Below, in pieces: positions 1-10,239 of a DNA stretch of 32,615 nt; positions within the stretch are counted from its first letter, which is position 1; each line of letters begins with the position of its first letter. The stretch covers positions 1 to 32,615 of the forward strand of contig JAWQRM010000069.1 in the NCBI GenBank assembly GCA_033557675.1, given 5' to 3'. The notes below the pieces were generated by a model. It saw nothing but the letters and a program-made list of their open reading frames with translations. It ran no database searches and was not told where the DNA came from. This DNA comes from Coptodactyla brooksi. Its lineage: Eukaryota; Arthropoda; Insecta; Coleoptera; Scarabaeidae. The translations under genes were made by a program, and so were the position numbers.

Positions 1-20
1 ATATATATATATATATATAT
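1..20. repeat. (AT)n microsatellite
   Basis: Ten AT dinucleotides open the window; the tract may extend to the left of it. Confidence 0.9.
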
Positions 21-228
21 AAATAATGTAAAAAAACTCATATGTTCTTATTCGATTTGCATTTGTTTTCAAGTTATAGCGTAATTAAAAGAAACTATCT
101 ATTACTATAACTATGCCCCAGGTTCGGGGCAAAACAAGTAATAACTTTGTTGTTTTGATAATATGTCAGTTTATTTTGAAAGTGATTGAACGTACATTTA
201 CGAATCTGCATGATTAAAGTGTTACAAA

Positions 229-444
229 ATGCCAGCCATTTATTCAAATTTAGAATATGCAAATATGGTATTTGTTTATGGGTTCTGTGATGGAAATGCT
301 AGAGCTGCTGTTGAAGAATATGGTCAACGGTTTCCACATCAAAGACATCCTGATAAAAACGTATTTATCAGAATTTTGAAATGTTGTGTTAATAAAATGT
401 ATTTCAGTAAAGAGTTGACAAAACGAAATGATCCAATCATTTAA
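229..444 (+). pseudogene. DUF4817 helix-turn-helix fragment of a DDE transposase
   Basis: Open for 71 codons from ATG to TAA. Residues 6-40 have the insect DUF4817 pattern: a Y-S-N-x-E-Y-A opening, YGFCDGNARAAVEEY, then RFPHQRHPDKNVF. This helix-turn-helix is the N-terminal DNA-binding part of a large insect transposase family whose C-terminal half is a Tc1/mariner-like DDE_3 domain. A catalytic half of the same general type, but too far away to belong to this piece, lies at 22032-22898 on the minus strand. Similarity fades after the arginine-rich stretch and a stop follows, so only the first domain survives. The ATG fits the family start. No terminal repeats are visible on either side. It is best read as a truncated relic, not a host gene. 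Confidence 0.6.
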
Positions 445-600
445 ATTATAAAAATAAAAAAATGATCAATCAGACTCCAATGTTAGTTACGTCATAAAAA
501 ATAAGTATGTATATTAAGGGTTGTAAGTAAAGGTTACCATAGTTTACTACACATACGATAGGTTTGAAATGTAAGTTCACAAGAAGTAGCCTTCTTTTTC

Positions 601-1496
601 GAAGGGGGGATAATGTAGCAAACTAGGTTTCCCGGATCTTCTAGATTTCATTTTCCTTTGTCAAATTATTTTCATTTCATTAATAGAAAGCCAGTTGGGC
701 GATCGCGCGAGGCTTGGAATGTGTTACCCTTTATACTTTTGTTTAGTCCAGCTATAACAGATTCTCACCACCTCGTAGAATGGTGTTATTCAGAGTGCAA
801 TCAAGTATTCAGTTAATGTACACAATTCTGGAAATTATGACCATCCATTAACCTAAATTTGTCGAGTTGGTGTGAAGGTGTTTATTTAATGTTAGCTTGC
901 GAAGGATATCGAATACGGCCACGAACTAGAATAGAAGGGACACGAACTTTTCTCGGAAAAGAGCCTTAAATATATAAAACACTAAATGAATAATTTAATA
1001 TATAAAATTTAATGAATTTTATACATTTAATAATATTAAATGTATAAAATTCATTCGGCATTGATGCGTCGTCCGCATTAACCCGCGTTTCGTGTAAGTC
1101 GTGTCATTTTCTTCGGGCTCAAAAGTCCTAAACGGGACCCAGGAAATTAATCAATTCATTATTCGTATTCGGCTAAAACGGAGAAAGTGTCGTACGGATT
1201 TCCCAAATGGGAAAGTGTCATTAATTCCGTATCCATAAATTCCACATCCGTAAATTTCGAATTCGTTAACTAGAGTGTAAATCGTAAAACGGTATTCAGG
1301 CTTTGGCTACGTCCGACCTCCGAAACGGGAGAAGTATCGAGAATAGTGACAGTTGAGTGCGTTGCGAGATTGTGCGTAAACGCGAACTGCACAAAATAAA
1401 TAGTTGTTACGCGTACGTGTTGGACATTGTAAAGATTATACAACCGCAGATAGGATAACCCTTTAAGTAAAGACCAACTTTTTTTTGCATTGTAAC
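601..1496 (+). mobile_element. Possible decayed solo LTR or LTR-element end
   Basis: A purine tract (GAAGGGGGGA, 601-610) is followed by a TG-starting sequence at 614, as at the start of a 3' LTR. AATAAA lies at 1395-1400. A TGGCGAGTCG at 1497 resembles the primer-binding site found just after a 5' LTR in gypsy-type elements. The stretch is richer in CpG and in GC than its surroundings. No gag, pol or second LTR copy was recognised, and the 3' boundary is uncertain. The call rests on spacing and boundary signals only. Confidence 0.28.
1011..1055. repeat. Perfect 21-bp inverted repeat with 3-nt loop
   Basis: Arms 1011-1031 and 1035-1055 are exact reverse complements separated by AAT. The stem begins AATGAATTTTATAC and is almost entirely A/T. 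It lies inside the putative LTR. Confidence 0.9.
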
Positions 1497-2496
1497 TGGC
1501 GAGTCGAAATATTTGTATTTGCCGCTTAACGTTGAAGAAACTATAGCTAGGACTTGTCTTTGTTGTTAATTGATCATCTTATGTAATCAGAATTTCGGTA
1601 TTCTTCCTCGATTCTCACATCCCACGCGAACTTAAAAGTTAAATTAAACAGAAAGTATAGTTTTGTTTAATACTTTGCAGGCCGACTTTCTAGCTAGCGC
1701 TAACAGTAGGTGAGGTGAGGACCTCTACGAAACTAGAGCACCCTAGCCGCGCGGGTAGTCCCTCTTAAACGTAACATCGCCTTAATTCACAATCTCTACG
1801 AAACTTCATTTTGGAAGGGGGGCTGGTGACGGTATAAAAACTAATAAAATAGTTTACCTGAGTGTAACAGCCAGACTTTCAGCAGGTGAAATACATTTGC
1901 GCGTATTGGTGTTTTAAACTTTCGTATAAAAATAATATTACAATTTTATGGAGTGTATTCTATGCACCACACTCAAATCTTCTTGTAAACAGCGGATGCA
2001 CACAATGTGTATGTTTTCATTTATTTGCTTTTTCGATACAAATAAAAAAGCAATCAATCGTCACTTCGCTTTCCATCTTTTCCAATACGTGCTCACCTCA
2101 ACACAAGCGAGCTAGTGTTATAGAACTCAATAACTCATGCATTCCTTATGCAATTACTACCTTGTCGTGGAAAAGGAAATTAAGGTTTCTTTACTTCTAC
2201 AGAACTGCCATTATTTTTATTTTGACTGCGTTCTACTGGATGTCTAGACCCTGTGGCATTAGTTTTCTTTTCTTGATAAATTGGCGCCATCCTTCAAGCA
2301 GAGCACCAAGCGTTGCGATTCCAGCCCGATCCAACTCTACTTAATTCAAATTGGACCCTGTAAATCGCACTGGCTCACCGCTCAGCCTTGATGTCGATTT
2401 TTTTTCTTTTCTTTGTCTAACCTTACTCTTGGTTACTGCTGAGCAGTTTTCATCCCTTCCTTTAGCTTCATAATTTCCCCAGGTGTAAATTTCTAC
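1497..2496. other. No recognised gene
   Basis: The stretch holds a second G-rich purine run (1813-1822) and a short duplicated motif, CTCTACGAAAC, near 1722 and 1795. The 152-codon open frame at 1886-2344 on the plus strand has no recognisable domain and a hydrophobic, low-complexity composition, so I treat it as fortuitous. Confidence 0.4.
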
Positions 2497-2589
2497 TCGC
2501 AAAGCAATTTTCTTCCATTGTTCAGATTCTTTATTCACTATGTCTTTCAAAACGCAGCCCTTCAAGCGTTCTCTGGCGAACGTTTTCAT
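2497..2589 (-). pseudogene. Possible hAT (ZMYM1/TTF-type) transposase fragment
   Basis: On the minus strand the first ~32 residues of an 82-codon frame read LKDIVNKESEQWKKIALRV. This resembles the conserved segment of ZMYM1/TTF-type hAT transposases in which an acidic/basic helix with a central E-x-x-x-W precedes an R-[IV] and then an NLAFRG motif. That downstream motif is missing, and the frame runs on into unrelated basic sequence. If the call is right, the element was broken immediately after this helix. No ends were found. Confidence 0.3.
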
Positions 2590-4101
2590 ATTGTATATAT
2601 CTTGCGATCGGATAACCAGTGCCGAAAGGTTTTATATTTTCTATGTAAAATAGAAAATATAGTTTCAAAACGCGTCGAAATTTACAGAATGTGCTGCAAC
2701 CTTGTAACTACCTTCAATATTCTCCTCCATGAATCATCGGTGATCGATGGATTTATGGACATATGAATTTAGAGACCGCATTCATAAATGAATGCGGAGC
2801 AACAATGTTTATGCCGACAAACAATATACAATATGACGAGCTACACCCCTCCAGACTCTTGAGTATCCATACAGTGCCGTGCGAATGTGCTAAGATCCAA
2901 CGCACATTTTTTACCTGTTGCAGTAAACATGAGACACGTTAGGTAGGGTCTCGTAGGAAAATCAACGGTTGCCGAGCATTCTATCATGAAAGAGCGTAGA
3001 ATTATATGAACATTTATTACTAATTATATGAACAATAATTGGCTGGAACTACTGATTACTGTAATCCAACCAGAATGAACAGAGCAGAACTGTGACGAAT
3101 CCCAGATAGGTCAGCTCTAATGAATAATTAAGGCAATCAAAAACCAATTAAGGACTTGGGCAAATATAAACCGTGCTTAGAAATGCATATAACATTCTAA
3201 TAAGAAAAAGTTAAGGTGTTAATATGGCTTGACAAGATACAAGACAACTGTGCTTTCTATGGTGTACAATACCAAACTGAAAACTAATAAAGAAGTATAA
3301 AATTAACAAGTGTCAAAAATGCAATGATGGACCATGTACAATGATTTGTTCTGTAATTTGCCACGCTAAACTACATTTTTAGTCTTTCTTAGTTTTGACT
3401 ACAAATTTACTTTTTTAATACACAATAAGCAATATCCTTAATGGTACTTTTCAAATATATTTGATAATAAAATTTAAAAGAATTAACATGTCTTTTACAT
3501 CCTCACAATTTAACATTACTAACAAAAGAAAACAAGTCATAAATGTTTTAATTTTGTAAGTGACAAATTTTATATAAATGCAAATATACCTGCTAAAATG
3601 CATATATTACAGAATTCGTCAAACCTGAGCATTGTCCTTTTTTGTTATTTATGACCCTGAATTTGTTGACATGATCAAATATTTAAAAAAAATACTGTTG
3701 GCCAACAAACATGCCTCTCTTTAAATTTGGTTGGGGCCTATGCATCAAATGTAACTGTAAACAAGTCGGGTTTTTGAAACAGTGCAGTGAATATTTACAC
3801 GTACATACATTGCTCATTATGTAAAATTTTTTTAGCATGTTTATAGAATTATGCCTTTGGGTACTTTGGATTTATAACAAAGTTAAGCAATTATCACCAT
3901 TATACGAATGCTAAAAAATGTCTGCTGGTTGCATGTTCATATCACGCGATGCAAGATTTAGTCTTTTATCGCTCCTGATAATGCTTACTTGGTTAGCGAA
4001 ACGTGCACCGTACAAATATTTATCACTTTTGGTATAGTGGTGACAATTGTTTAACTTAGTATGCTTGGTTTTATTCCACATGAACAAAGTATGTATTTAA
4101 G
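2590..4101. other. No recognised gene
   Basis: AT-rich sequence with stops in all frames. No transposase motif, splice-bounded exon, terminal repeat or RNA gene was recognised. Confidence 0.5.
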
Positions 4102-4143
4102 ATATATATATATATATACATACATATATATATATATATATAT
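4102..4143. repeat. (AT)n tract with interrupting ATAC units
   Basis: Continuous alternating A/T with two ACAT interruptions near 4119-4124. It creates a spurious Tyr/Ile-rich open frame around it. Confidence 0.85.
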
Positions 4144-4567
4144 AAGTGCAGTGAAACAAGATATATTTGCAAAACTTTTATGCAAATTTATCTCTTATTT
4201 TTTACCTTTTAGTAAAATAATTAAAAGGTTTTATAGAAGATATGTACAAAATTTCATTTCAATGAAACAAAGTGCAGTGAAGTTTATTTACAATATTTCA
4301 CTTTCAAATTCAGTCACAAACAATGAGGCGGCTTTTGTGTATAATTGCCGGTCAACAATCTGTTAATATAAGGCATTTTGGATCCTCCTCGTGTGTCGAC
4401 TTGTTGAAGCAACTATAGCTTTCTGTAACTCTTTCGTAAGCTATAATAAATTAATTAAGTTACTCTGCAGATATGTATATCTTCCTTGACATTTTTACTT
4501 TTCTCTGTAGCCAATGTGAAATTCATTGCCAGAAGAGGTTGATGTTGATGTAATAAAGATATAAAGG

Positions 4568-4744
4568 TATTTGAACTTCAAATCTTCACTCAAGGTTTTT
4601 ACAATATAGTTTATGAAATGCTAAATTTTCTTCAGAAATTCCGAAGTGTTTATTCTTGAACCCAAATAATGAACTGAGTATATCTTGCTGTTCTTCTGTA
4701 AAGTCAATGGGAAGAACACAATCTTGAAAATCAGATTGATTTAG
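4568..4744 (-). pseudogene. COMMD2-like exon with in-frame stop
   Basis: On the minus strand a pyrimidine-rich acceptor (TTCTTTACAG) precedes an exon that starts LNQSDFQDCVLPIDFTEEQQ and continues to YCKNLE. COMMD2 proteins have ...LDFQDSV..LGF[ST]EE...L at the start of this segment and an NLEWR.[DE]VQ motif at its end. Here the frame reads NLE-stop-RFEVQI, so the expected Trp codon is TGA (4586-4588), and similarity stops at about 4568. COMMD proteins act in the COMMD/CCDC22/CCDC93 complex of endosomal recycling and in NF-kB control. No other COMMD2 exon was found upstream on this strand, so this is probably an isolated duplicated exon. A GTGAAG donor-like sequence overlaps the stop, so an intact exon ending there is a less likely alternative. 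Confidence 0.5.
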
Positions 4745-5099
4745 CTGTAAAGAAAAGAAGTTATATTTACATAGAAAGGAGTGCCAACGGCAGGTGCATA
4801 AATAAATATATACTCTTGTTTGTAAAAATTGCAAAGCCATGTAGGATGCATCAGAATTAAATAGAATTAATGCCACAACCTGTATTGATACAAATAAACG
4901 ATTAAATTTACAAAGCGAAAGTATAACTCTGACTGTATTTCTAATCATTTGAAGAGCACACCCTAATTTGCACTTGCTGTAAATTTTAGCCCAATCGCGT
5001 GACTCTTCTATGGTGTTGCAATTTTTACAAACAGGAGTGTACTTTCAGTCAATTTTCAGGGCAATCTGTCAGATGGTTCGAGGGCAACAACTTGATGCG

Positions 5100-5480
5100 A
5101 ATTTTACCATGCCGACGTTAGTTGAACAGAGTTTGCTCAACTAACGGAGTGGTTTCTTCAAAAACGTGGTAGTTTCTCTACCACAACCATGTACCTGCAC
5201 ACACATCTCATCTTGTACGCGACTGACCAAAAAATAACCTTACTATTTTTTCCCAAGTTCCGCATTCACCTAATATGGCGCCGTGTGACTTTGTCCTATT
5301 CCCATAACTAAAGTTACCACTCCGCGAAAAGCGTTTTGAGACAATTGGAGTGGTAAAAGAAAATTCACAGAGGGAGCTGAAGGCGGTTCCAAACTCCGTC
5401 TATGAAGTGTTTTGAAGATTAGCGTTGGAATATGTGTATTGGATCCAAAAGATTACTTTGAAAGGGACAAAATAAATATA
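5100..5480 (+). pseudogene. mariner-type transposase, C-terminal relic
   Basis: Joined over frameshifts, the plus strand reads YHNHVPAHTS, then MAPCDFVLFP, LKLPLREKRFETI, VKENSQRELKAVPNSVYEV and a terminal KGTK. These match the C-terminal half of mariner (DD34D) transposases: the HHDNAPAH block, the third catalytic Asp in PCDFFLFP and the KENSQRELKA..YEKCFEDW tail. The second-Asp block HHDNAPAH has decayed to YHNHVPAH, and the FP-LKLPL junction contains a stop. No inverted ends were found. Upstream of about 5090 I cannot recognise the N-terminal half. A dead fragment. Confidence 0.7.
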
Positions 5481-5689
5481 ACAGAATAATTAAACGGTTT
5501 TCATTTGATTGGGAGGTTCTGGGTACTTTCTAATCAGAAGGTACATCTACAGATTTAAGAGTGAATGTATCGCACACAGTCCCTGAGAAAAATGTAGAAA
5601 ATTTTTGAAAGATTGCTTCTAGTAGAATCAACAAACCATCTGAAAAATTGTCCTTAATGTTAGTTTTTAGAAAGTTGCTTTTGCTCAAG

Positions 5690-6070
5690 CAAAAGGAGCA
5701 CTCTCAACCTAGACTGAGGGGAGAATCTTCTGGCACTGGGTTGGAATACCAGAACTTTGCCATGCAAAGGGTGTAATTACATTATCTCTCGATGCAAGGA
5801 CTACACGACTATGGGAGCCGGACAGGAATCATCTAAGGATCATGATAGGAGTGTACAAGGGTCACAACCGATTGAAAAAACACCAGCAGAGAATGGGCCT
5901 AGCGGAACACGTAGAGTGCTGTCTCTGCATGGAGTTATAATCAGTTTTTATATTCCAATCATGCTCTAGGGAGAGCATGATTGGAAGGCGAGATATAATA
6001 TAGGTGTGAGCCACAATAGAACGTTGGTCGCAGTGGAGGGCTGTATAAGCCCACTCACGTTTAAACCTAA
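5690..6070 (+). pseudogene. LINE tail: RNase H / zinc-knuckle end
   Basis: One plus-strand frame gives LRIMIGVYKGHNRLKKH, QQRMGLAEHVECCLCMEL and, after a stop, more sequence to about 6065. This is the layout at the C-terminus of R1/Loa-type non-LTR retrotransposons: after RNase H comes LR..TG...GH..L..H...+GL......CR.C, a partial zinc knuckle. The cysteine cluster (CCLC) remains but its His/Cys partner region is degraded. Just before it, KGCNYIISRCKDYTTMGAG could be the end of the RNase H domain. The reverse transcriptase is absent, in keeping with a 5'-truncated insertion. Confidence 0.42.
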
Positions 6071-6704
6071 CCTAGTTTTTAGAAAAATGGAGTCGGGTAA
6101 CTTATGCTACAGTAGTCTATACTAGGCAGTAGGTCTGAACAGATTAAAACTATTCCGGTTTTGACACTTTTTCCATTGTGATAAAATTGACCAAAGATCC
6201 AGTGACACTTGGAAAATAACTATGATAACATTTTATAACATTACAAACTTGGAAACACAGAAATGGATTATGGCAATCTATTACAATCTATTCAATATTG
6301 CAAATATGTTGTAAACAACCTCTGACAGATCACTGCTTTTCTTATAAGCTAGCCTAAGTGAAAAAACCTGCAGCGGCAGCATCTTTAGGAAGAGTAGATA
6401 TTTTTGTTTAAAATTATTTATATTGTACTCTGTCTAGAGAATATACAATTTATCCATAAAGTATATCTTCAAAAAGAATGTGCAGTCACAGGGACCGTGG
6501 TAGAAATAAATTTCCATAGAACTTAACTCCAGTCTATCGTACCGCACTACACATCTCAATACCTTTAAATGGCCTAATCGTCAGTTTGCATTTGAGAGTT
6601 CACGGAGATGTGCGTAGCCATTCGTGATAAAAATAATAATAAAATTTTGGCACGGCCAGAGTAACCACATTACGGTGTTTGTGTGTATATTTAATCTTTC
6701 TTTT

Positions 6705-7464
6705 GTACTTTTAACAATGAATGAGAGGCCTTTATCATCAAAAAGGGTTCAAATAGCGATCCGGACTTCAACAACACCATGTTGAAATGGGGTAAAATGG
6801 AAGCAAACGACAGAAACAAAAGTGATCTAGGTGAAGGTGATATGACGATGAAACAACAAGGAATACAAAAACAAACTTTCATGGCAAAATCGCTAGAAGT
6901 GGTCTTCCCAGTCGTTTTTTTCTCGTGTCAGAACATCAAAACACTGGGAAACGAAGCTGATCCAGTTGCTTATTGGAATTTATTATTTTCAAATGATATA
7001 TTAGAAGTAGTATTATAGTGGACTAACGTAAAGGTGCAGAGTATGAGGTTTAAGTAAAAATTGCTTGTATTTTGTATTTTGATGACCCTAATGATGGAGC
7101 AAAAAGACACTAAGAAAATTTATTAATACCAGCTTTCGAAATTTTTAATAGCTTTGCTTATTTTGTTAAGAGGCAATTGCAGATGTATAACAAAATGTAT
7201 ATGCCCAATAAACCATGCAAGTATGGCTTGAAGATGTTAAGCATGATGGATTGTAGAAATCATCATTTCTATAATTATTGCATATATTGTGAAAAAGACT
7301 CCAATGGAGTTGGTATCACAAACGAAGAACAAAAATACTCAAAACCCGCGTAATCGATAATAAGACTGATTCAACATATTCAAAATTCAAACCGCAACGT
7401 AACAGCTGACAATGTCAGCAGTTATGTTGGTTACAGGTTTACGTCAGTAGAATTAGCAGAACAA
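6705..7464 (+). pseudogene. piggyBac-family transposase relic A (internal deletion)
   Basis: The first part (6779-7018) ends GNEADPVAYWNLLFSNDIL, stop, WTNVKVQ. This is the N-terminal piggyBac landmark of an acidic residue plus P, a [FY]..[FL]F.[DN]+[IL]L helix and a TN motif. After frameshifts, PNDGAKRH, VKRQLQMYNKMYMPNKPCKY and GLKMLSMMDCRNHHF follow, matching the R-Y-[MI]P-x-KP-x-KYGIK segment. Next comes NRNVTADN and FTSVELAEQL, the VT.DN.FTS..L block with the second catalytic Asp. The stretch with the first catalytic Asp is missing between about 7090 and 7160. Coding similarity stops at a TTAA (7465-7468), where a miniature element may have inserted. A different piggyBac lineage from the one at 17661-18719. 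Confidence 0.6.
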
Positions 7465-7604
7465 TTAACTCTTTGCCGTACTTTAACGAGTCTGAGTCGT
7501 GATACAAATTTTATCCACACCAAATATGAATATCACGAGTCAGACCCAATGCTTTTTCGCCAGTTACAACCATTTAGTTGTTAGCATTACGTCACAAGAG
7601 TTGA
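7465..7604. mobile_element. Possible TTAA-flanked miniature piggyBac element
   Basis: It starts TTAACTCTTTGCCGTAC, typical of piggyBac-type ends, and ends ACGTCACAAGAGTTGA, whose reverse complement begins TCAACTCTTGTGACGTA, so one target site would have changed from TTAA to TTGA. Inside, GTCTGAGTCGTGAT near 7490 and ATCACGAGTCAGAC near 7532 form an inverted repeat with one mismatch, like the subterminal repeats of piggyBac elements. It sits exactly where the coding similarity of relic A stops. Confidence 0.35.
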
Positions 7605-7847
7605 TCACGTCTTCTATAATCTACGTTACAAAGCAAGCGTGCTAGTGGTTTTGTATTTTAGTTTTTGATCTAAAATTTAGTAAACCCTTATAAAATAGAG
7701 AATACTAACCAAAGGCATACTTGAATTTTATCAGAAGACCATAATTTCTATTAAAGCTTGTTTATTTGTGGAATATAGTTTTGAAAGTGTTATTTTTATC
7801 ATTTATAAAGTACAATAAATTTATAATATATTTTTTATATGTACATA
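7605..7847. other. No recognised gene
   Basis: Short AT-rich interval between two mobile elements. The last two bases (TA, 7846-7847) are the target duplication of the next element. Confidence 0.6.
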
Positions 7848-8770
7848 CAGGTATTAAAACGAAAGATTACCACCCCTATAACTCAATAAATGCAAGGTTT
7901 TGAAAAAATTCCCATAAAATATCAAATTTTATTGAGACTAATTTTTGAATAAAAACTAAATTTTTTTAGTTTGAACCTCTTTTTTCAATTGTGTGAGGGG
8001 TCGAGAGGATCAGCATTAAAAAGCTATGAAATGAGCTTTTTAATGCTTTTTCTGCACAACCATGATTTTTTTAAATCAGTCAACTCCTTACCAAGATATT
8101 AATTTTTTATGTGTAAATATTATTTATTTTCTCTTTTTTAAATAAGAAAAAAGAAAACAATCTAATAAAGATTGTTTTCTCATGAAAAATGTGGTAAAAA
8201 ATAATGTAATGTAGAAATTTAAAAATTAACCAAAATAACATTATCCAGTGCATTGTTGAAAATGACGCCTACCACCTCCGTGCAACGATTTAATCTGTTT
8301 TTAAAATGATATCTCACTTTAGATTTCCAAATGTATCAGGCGTTATTAGTCTGCATATGACGACAAGTCTTCATCGCAATTCATCTGAGCTGGTTGAGTT
8401 GCGTAAACTTTGATTTGAGATATCGCCAAAGAAAGAAATCTAGGGGGTTCAAATCAGGCCATTCTATTGGTGTCCTTCGTCCCAATCCAAATCTAAACGT
8501 TATTTTTCAAAACGTTTTCGGTAAGGAGTTGACAAATTAAAAAAAATCACGGTTGTTTAGAAAATGAAAGAAGCTTTTCAATGAGGTGCCGTTCATTGAA
8601 AATTTGTAAGAGGGTTGTTACACACCATACAGGGATGAAATTACATTAATAGCTTTTGCTCAAAAATTACTCCCCTTCAAAATAAAAGTTGACATAATTT
8701 TGAATTTTTTCAAAATATTGCATTTATTATGTTATAGGTAGGGGTTGCAAATTTTCATTTTGGCAACCTG
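7848..8770. mobile_element. Non-autonomous DNA transposon with ~250-bp inverted ends
   Basis: The left end CAGGTATTAAAACGAAAG and the reverse complement of the right end, CAGGTTGCCAAAATGAAAA, open alignable arms that share ACCCCTA..ATAACT/CATAATAAATGCAA and TTTTGAAAAAATTC, and further in CAGTCAACTCCTTACC versus TGTCAACTCCTTACC. Similarity can be followed for about 250 bp from each end. TA flanks both ends (7846-7847, 8771-8772), as for Tc1/mariner-type insertions. The centre keeps only the C-terminus of a DUF4817-type transposase (8265-8497, minus). Two hairpins are perfect: GCATTAAAAAGCT at 8013 with its complement at 8034-8046, and AGAAAACAATCT at 8152 with its complement at 8169-8180. It is an internally deleted derivative of an autonomous element. 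Confidence 0.72.
8265..8497 (-). pseudogene. C-terminal DDE_3 remnant of the element's own transposase
   Basis: On the minus strand one frame reads FGLGRRTPIEWP, then DLNPLDFFLWRYLKSK, matching GRRGPIEWPPRSPDLNPLDFFLWGYLK in DUF4817-type transposases. Three residues of the PRS-P block are missing, but the third catalytic Asp (LDFF) is kept. After a frameshift the last segment reads VWKSKVRYHFKNRL, similar to the family's NVRRSF..RL..CL tail. The rest of the gene has been deleted, so this copy cannot mobilise itself. The minus-strand coding direction places the missing 5' coding part towards the right-hand inverted end. Confidence 0.65.
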
Positions 8771-9063
8771 TATATAAAAGGAAAAAGAATTGAATATGTG
8801 TTGAGCCAAGAGCTGTATCGTGTAGACCAAATGAGTATATCACAGGTCCACAGGGCCACATTTCCATTCATATTGCAACTGTTCTCGAGCACAATTCAAA
8901 CGTACGTCGTCTCCTACCACTTGGGCCCAGATTTCATTGAGCTAAATGGTACAGCAAGAGGTTAAGGAAAAGAGGCCTAACATTTGTTGGAGCACTAAAA
9001 AAATGAGTGGGTAATACGCTTTTTGCTAAATAGAAATAGTATTGTCGAATAAACTTTACATAG
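8771..9063. other. No recognised gene
   Basis: No open frame with recognisable similarity, and no repeat boundary other than the flanking elements. Confidence 0.5.
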
Positions 9064-9481
9064 TTAACTCTTGCCCCCTAAGAATTAAAGAAAGACTTTA
9101 TTTATGTGGTAGGTCACAAACCGACATGCTTGGAATGTGCATCAAAATTATGCAAAAATTATAAACACCAATTTTAGAACATTTATCGCTTGCAACTTTT
9201 ACTTTTTCTTAGTTTTTTTGCCAAAATACTTTTTCTGTTGAGTAAGCAATTTATTCCCCACTTGAAATCTAGCTTAATTTTTTTGATAAAATAATCTGTT
9301 TCTTTTTACATAATTACAAATAAATGAATTATATTAAAGTTGGCAATTTTATTTTGTTATTAATGTTTTTTTCTTTAAACTTTTACTACAATTTACGATT
9401 AAGTTAAAAAAATTCGTGGTCACCAATATCGCACTAAGGTGATTGTGTGACAATTTTTGTACTACTGTGGTTAAGAGTTAA
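9064..9481. mobile_element. Possible miniature element flanked by TTAA
   Basis: It begins TTAACTCTTGCCCCC and ends GGTTAAGAGTTAA, giving a perfect 9-bp terminal match that includes TTAA at both edges (9064-9067, 9478-9481). Beyond nine bases the ends match only partly. Length and TTAA boundaries fit a piggyBac-derived miniature element, and the first nine bases equal those of the candidate at 7465. There is no coding content. Confidence 0.3.
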
Positions 9482-10239
9482 AATATAGTCAAATCATATT
9501 ATACTTACGTAAATGTAAAGTTTTAGGTAAGTGATTTTAAAATACAGCATCATCAACAAATAAACAAACTTTGACTTGAGTGGTGTTATATCCTAAAGTT
9601 AAAATTGGATCTGTCAGACACCACCAGACTATTCCTGTAATTTTAAGTTACCCAATTACTGAAGAATTAACAAGGAACTAATTGCCAATAAACCGTGAGC
9701 AATGAACCAATGAACACATTTTTCAGGTGATTTGCAGGTATCATTTTGTAATTTTTTTAACATGAGCCCTTAAATATGTAGCCCAGCTCTTATAGCTCAT
9801 GGCGCTCTTATAGCTGGGATGGAAGCAGATCTGGGCAGGGGTACAATTGCAGGTTAGAGGCTATTAATATGTATGCACCATTTAGACAACGAAAATACTC
9901 CTTATCGTTGTTTATGGTTCAGCTGAAAGCCTTACAAAACTAGGTTAAAACTAAAATTTAACCTAAATTTTAGTTGCAAAAAAACTAAATTTCTGCTGCA
10001 AATAACCTATGTTATTAGTTTTAAAAAATGTAATTATACTTACTCAGTAGCAGCAATTTAGCAACAGTTTATAAGTGCATTTTATAAAGCAAAAAGGTTA
10101 GCACATGTTATGTTTCTTGTAATTAATTTTGATCGCCATTCAGTGGAGTATACCAATCTACAGCAGATCAACACCTCAACCACAATGACACTGTTTTTAT
10201 ACTCAACATATGTTTCAGTTTACCTAATAAACCTTCTTC
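9482..10239. other. No recognised gene
   Basis: AT-rich. GCTCTTATAGCT occurs twice within 30 bp near 9785-9820. The 62-codon frame at 10110-10298 has no family resemblance except at its end, which overlaps the Jockey tail described next. Confidence 0.45.

Noticed and set aside
1886..2344. 152-codon plus-strand open frame
   Set aside because: Longest frame in the window, but no recognisable domain, hydrophobic and cysteine/serine-rich in an AT-rich way, and no splice or promoter support.
4061..4366. 101-codon plus-strand open frame
   Set aside because: It runs through the AT microsatellite, giving a Tyr/Ile run; the remainder has no similarity.
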